Shown here piece after piece: positions 5,176 to 7,262 of a stretch of 7,262 nt of DNA (its first letter is position 1; every line of letters begins with the position of its first letter). Under the pieces are notes generated by a model. The model was not told where the DNA came from, searched no databases, and saw only the letters and a program-made list of their open reading frames with translations. The translations under genes and the position numbers were made by a program. This stretch comes from Deltaproteobacteria bacterium (GTDB lineage Bacteria; Desulfobacterota; Deferrisomatia; Deferrisomatales; Deferrisomataceae), in contig JAADGT010000246.1 of assembly GCA_013152215.1 (NCBI GenBank), positions 1 to 7,262 of the forward strand, given 5' to 3'.

Positions 5176-5184
5176 CGGCTCCCG

Positions 5185-5211
5185 GGGCCCGGTCTTCGCC
5201 AGACCGGGCCC
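5185..5211 (+). terminator. selC terminator
   Basis: GGGCCCGGTCT (5185-5195) pairs perfectly with AGACCGGGCCC (5201-5211) over 11 bp with a 5-base loop, followed by TGCTTCGTT. The tail is only moderately T-rich, but the position between selC and the next promoter fits an intrinsic terminator. Confidence 0.65.
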
Positions 5212-5263
5212 TGCTTCGTTCGGGCCCTCGGGGATCATCGGCTCCCGCAGCCGACCCAGCCGT

Positions 5264-5292
5264 TTGACCCGTGGGGGGGTGGATGCTACAAG
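5264..5292 (+). promoter_or_regulatory. Promoter of the acyl-CoA dehydrogenase gene
   Basis: TTGACC (5264-5269), a 17-nt spacer, then TACAAG (5287-5292). The expected start near 5299 leaves a leader of about 30 nt that includes the ribosome binding site. It lies after the selC terminator, so the gene has its own transcript. Confidence 0.6.
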
Positions 5293-5328
5293 CACCCCCT
5301 GCGTTTCCGCTCTCCCGGAGGGTTCCCC

Positions 5329-7017
5329 ATGGCCGAGAACTTCTTCCTCGACAACCCCGAGCTCTCCTTCCGCCTGGGCCAGACCGACCTGGCCGAGGCG
5401 GTGGGGCTTCGGGAAGCCGGCTTCACCCAGCGCGACCGTTTCCCGGAGGCCTCCGGAAGCTACGAGGAGGCCCTGGGGCTCTACGAGGCGGTGCTGGCCA
5501 TGGTGGGGGAGCTGTGCGCGCGCAAGATCGCGCCCCGGGCCCGCTCGGTGGACCGGGAGGGGGCGCGGTTCGAGGACGGCCGGGTGTGCTACGCCGAGGG
5601 CACCCGCCAGAGCCTGGACGAACTCCGGCAGGCCGGCCTCATGGGGGTCACCCTGCCCCGTCGGTACGGGGGATTGAACTTCCCCAACACCGTGTACTCC
5701 CAGATGATGGAGATGGTGGCCCGGGCCGACGCGAGCCTGCACAACCTGGTGGGCCTGCAGGAGATCGGCGAGACGATCCTCCGGTTCGGCTCGGACGACC
5801 AGAAGGAGAGGTACCTGCCCCGTCTGGCCTCGGGCGAGGCGGACGGGGCCATGGCCCTCACCGAGCCCGACGCCGGCAGCGACCTGCAGGCCGTGCGCAC
5901 CCGGGCCTGGCAGGACCCGGACACCGGGGAGTGGCGCCTGAACGGCACCAAGCAGTTCATCACCAACGGCTGCGCCCGGATCATCCTGGTGCTGGCCCGG
6001 TCCGAGGAGGGCACCCGGGACGGCCGGGGCCTGTCCATGTTCGTGTGCGAGGCCGGGCCCCGGGTGCGGGTGCGCCGGATCGAGGAGAAGCTGGGGCTCC
6101 ACGGCTCGCCCACCTGCGAGATCGAGTTCGACGACGCCCCGGCCGAGCTGGTGGGGGCCCGGCGCCGGGGGCTCACCCGCTACGTGATGTCCCTCATGAA
6201 CGGGGCCCGGGTGGGGGTGAGCGCCCAGGCCGTGGGCATCGCCGAGGCCGCCTACCGATCGGCCCGGGAGTACGCGGCCAACCGTCGGCAGTTCGGTCGG
6301 GCCATCGAGGAGTTCCCCGCGGTGTACGAGATGCTGGTGCGCTCCCGGGTCAAGCTGGCCGGGGCCCGGGCGCTCCTGTACGAGACCACCCGGTACGTGG
6401 ACCTGCGGGACGGATGCGAGCGCGCGGGGGACCTGGCCGGCGCGAAGCGGTGGGACCGTATCGCCTCGGTGCTGACCCCCCTGACCAAGGCCTACTCCAC
6501 CGAGGTGGCCAACGAGGTGGCTTACGACAGCCTCCAGATCCACGGCGGCAGCGGGTACATGAAGGACTACGACGTGGAGCGCCACTGCCGCGACGCCCGG
6601 GTCACGAACATCTACGAGGGCACCACCCAGCTGCAGTACGTGGCGGCCATGGGCGGGGTGATGAACCGGGTGCTCGATCCCCTGGTGGACCGGCTGGCGG
6701 CCCTTCCGTACCAGGGCCGGGCCCGGGACCTGGCCGAGGCCCTGGGCCGGGCGCGGGAGAATCTGGCCCGAGCCGTGGCCTACGTGGCCGACCGCAGGGA
6801 GAGCGATTACCAGGACCTGATGGCCCGGCGGCTGTGCCACTCGGAGACCCTGGTGCTCACAGGGTACCTGCTCCTTCGGGACCTGCTGGCCGACCCCGGC
6901 CGAGAGGCCCTGGTCGAGCGGTTCGTGGCCGACGCCGTGCCCCAGGTGGAGATGGACACGGCCGCGGTGTGCTCGGGCGACCGGTCCCTGATCGACCGAC
7001 GAGCGGAGGTGTTGTAG
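5329..7017 (+). CDS. Acyl-CoA dehydrogenase, long (about 560-residue) form
   Basis: FAD-dependent alpha,beta-dehydrogenation of an acyl-CoA, normally passing electrons to electron-transfer flavoprotein. 562 residues against about 380 for the minimal enzyme: roughly 50 extra N-terminal residues and about 110 after the core. The first family signature is AMALTEPDAGSD (174-185). The core helix LMNGARVGVSAQAVGIAEAA is at 289-308, and the second signature QIHGGSGYMKDYDVERH is at 403-419. The catalytic base is Glu430 in NIYEGTTQLQ, the position used by short- and medium-chain enzymes. The chain-length preference cannot be read. The C-terminal region (about 450-562) is predicted helical and resembles long acyl-CoA dehydrogenases of Geobacter-type anaerobes, where I recall the same N-terminal pattern of ENFF, RFP and YGGLNFP. 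The ATG at 5329 has GGAGG (5317-5321) 7 nt upstream; the frame is open further upstream but runs through selC. No ETF genes are adjacent in the window. Confidence 0.93.
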   Translation: MAENFFLDNPELSFRLGQTDLAEAVGLREAGFTQRDRFPEASGSYEEALGLYEAVLAMVGELCARKIAPRARSVDREGARFEDGRVCYAEGTRQSLDELRQAGLMGVTLPRRYGGLNFPNTVYSQMMEMVARADASLHNLVGLQEIGETILRFGSDDQKERYLPRLASGEADGAMALTEPDAGSDLQAVRTRAWQDPDTGEWRLNGTKQFITNGCARIILVLARSEEGTRDGRGLSMFVCEAGPRVRVRRIEEKLGLHGSPTCEIEFDDAPAELVGARRRGLTRYVMSLMNGARVGVSAQAVGIAEAAYRSAREYAANRRQFGRAIEEFPAVYEMLVRSRVKLAGARALLYETTRYVDLRDGCERAGDLAGAKRWDRIASVLTPLTKAYSTEVANEVAYDSLQIHGGSGYMKDYDVERHCRDARVTNIYEGTTQLQYVAAMGGVMNRVLDPLVDRLAALPYQGRARDLAEALGRARENLARAVAYVADRRESDYQDLMARRLCHSETLVLTGYLLLRDLLADPGREALVERFVADAVPQVEMDTAAVCSGDRSLIDRRAEVL

Positions 7018-7026
7018 GCGGGGGAA

Positions 7027-7050
7027 GCTGGAACGCTGGGAGGCTAGAAA
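7027..7050. repeat. Octamer repeats in opposite orientation, x3
   Basis: GCTGGAAC, GCTGGGAG, GCTAGAAA in tandem. On the minus strand these read TTTCTAGC, CTCCCAGC, GTTCCAGC, the same family as the array at 2670-2709. The array begins 10 bases after the dehydrogenase stop. Confidence 0.7.
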
Positions 7051-7056
7051 GCCCCC

Positions 7057-7074
7057 TCAGGCCCCTGCGGGGCC
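7057..7074. repeat. Intergenic hairpin repeat, copy 2
   Basis: TCAGGCCCCTGCGGGGCC, with a perfect GGCCCC/GGGGCC stem and a TGC loop, is identical to 2533-2550 except for one loop base. It could help end the dehydrogenase transcript, but no T-tract follows. Confidence 0.6.
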
Positions 7075-7125
7075 GGGCAACGGGGAAGGTAACGTTCCCT
7101 GATCGGGGGGGCCACAGCCGGCGGC

Positions 7126-7261
7126 GGGGCATGGATTTCAGGGGCCAGAATTCAGGGGACAGGAGCCAGAAGAGGGTCAAAGACACCGTGCCCAAAGCGG
7201 CGCCGTGGGACCACGACCTCTCCACTGACATCTGTCCTCTGACCCCTGATCCCCATGCCCC
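7126..7261. repeat. Long imperfect inverted repeat (fold-back)
   Basis: The 24 bases at 7126-7149 (starting GGGGCATGG) match the reverse complement of 7238-7261 at 20 positions. Shorter matching blocks continue inward: AGAGGGTC at 7171-7178 against AGAGGTC from 7215-7221. An 8-base palindrome, CGGCGCCG, lies near the centre (7198-7205). The left arm also contains a direct repeat beginning TTCAGGGG at 7137 and 7151. The right arm reaches the window edge and may extend beyond it. No gene is visible here. Confidence 0.55.
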
Positions 7262-7262
7262 C

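Noticed and set aside
5043..5328. Genomic island inserted at selC
   Set aside because: selC is a known integration site in enterobacteria, but I see no integrase, no duplicated tRNA 3' end and no foreign gene downstream; the next gene is a typical metabolic gene.
5029..6840. Minus-strand open frame of 603 codons
   Set aside because: It is antisense to the acyl-CoA dehydrogenase and also crosses the selC gene; its composition is typical of an antisense shadow.
6857..7231. Minus-strand open frame of 124 codons at the right end
   Set aside because: It starts within the fold-back repeat and ends inside the dehydrogenase gene; no ribosome binding site or domain is visible.

Overview
The window is about two-thirds G+C and densely coded with ordinary single-copy bacterial genes. 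The gene set includes the 3' end of an HrpB-type helicase, a membrane-anchored Clp-fold protease, YjbQ, a selenocysteine tRNA, and a long anaerobe-type acyl-CoA dehydrogenase. Together these suggest a high-GC Desulfobacterota (former Deltaproteobacteria) chromosome, perhaps Deferrisoma-like. The taxonomic placement is inference from protein resemblance. No phage, plasmid, transposase or CRISPR genes are visible.

Layout. Positions 1-633 (+) hold the C-terminus of hrpB. It converges, with a 12-bp gap, on an SDH-family Clp-fold serine proteinase (646-1497, -). A 156-bp divergent intergenic region with a good sigma70-type promoter and an operator-like palindrome separates that gene from yjbQ (1654-2073, +). 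A bidirectional hairpin terminator follows, then a small exported Arg/Gly-rich protein (2147-2443, -). A 365-bp gene-free stretch (2444-2808) carries CTAG-rich tandem heptamers, degenerate octamers, GC hairpins and a strong terminator. Next come a GNAT acetyltransferase (2809-3372, -) and a two-gene membrane operon: an ICMT/NnrU-like methyltransferase (4344-4976, -) overlapping by 4 bp an EamA transporter (3493-4347, -). Divergent to that operon is selC, tRNA-Sec (5043-5140, +), with its own near-consensus promoter and hairpin terminator. An acyl-CoA dehydrogenase (5329-7017, +) has its own promoter. The last 245 bp (7018-7262) are gene-free and contain a second copy of the intergenic octamer and hairpin repeats plus a long imperfect fold-back.

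How the parts relate. Most genes look independently transcribed; only the methyltransferase/EamA pair shows translational coupling. selC implies that the organism makes selenoproteins, although none is visible here. I see no multi-gene novel system. The most unusual signals are the selC promoter, placed so that transcription may begin on the first base of the mature tRNA, and a family of intergenic repeats (CTAG heptamers, CTTCNAGC octamers, GGCCCC/GGGGCC hairpins) present in two separate intergenic regions.
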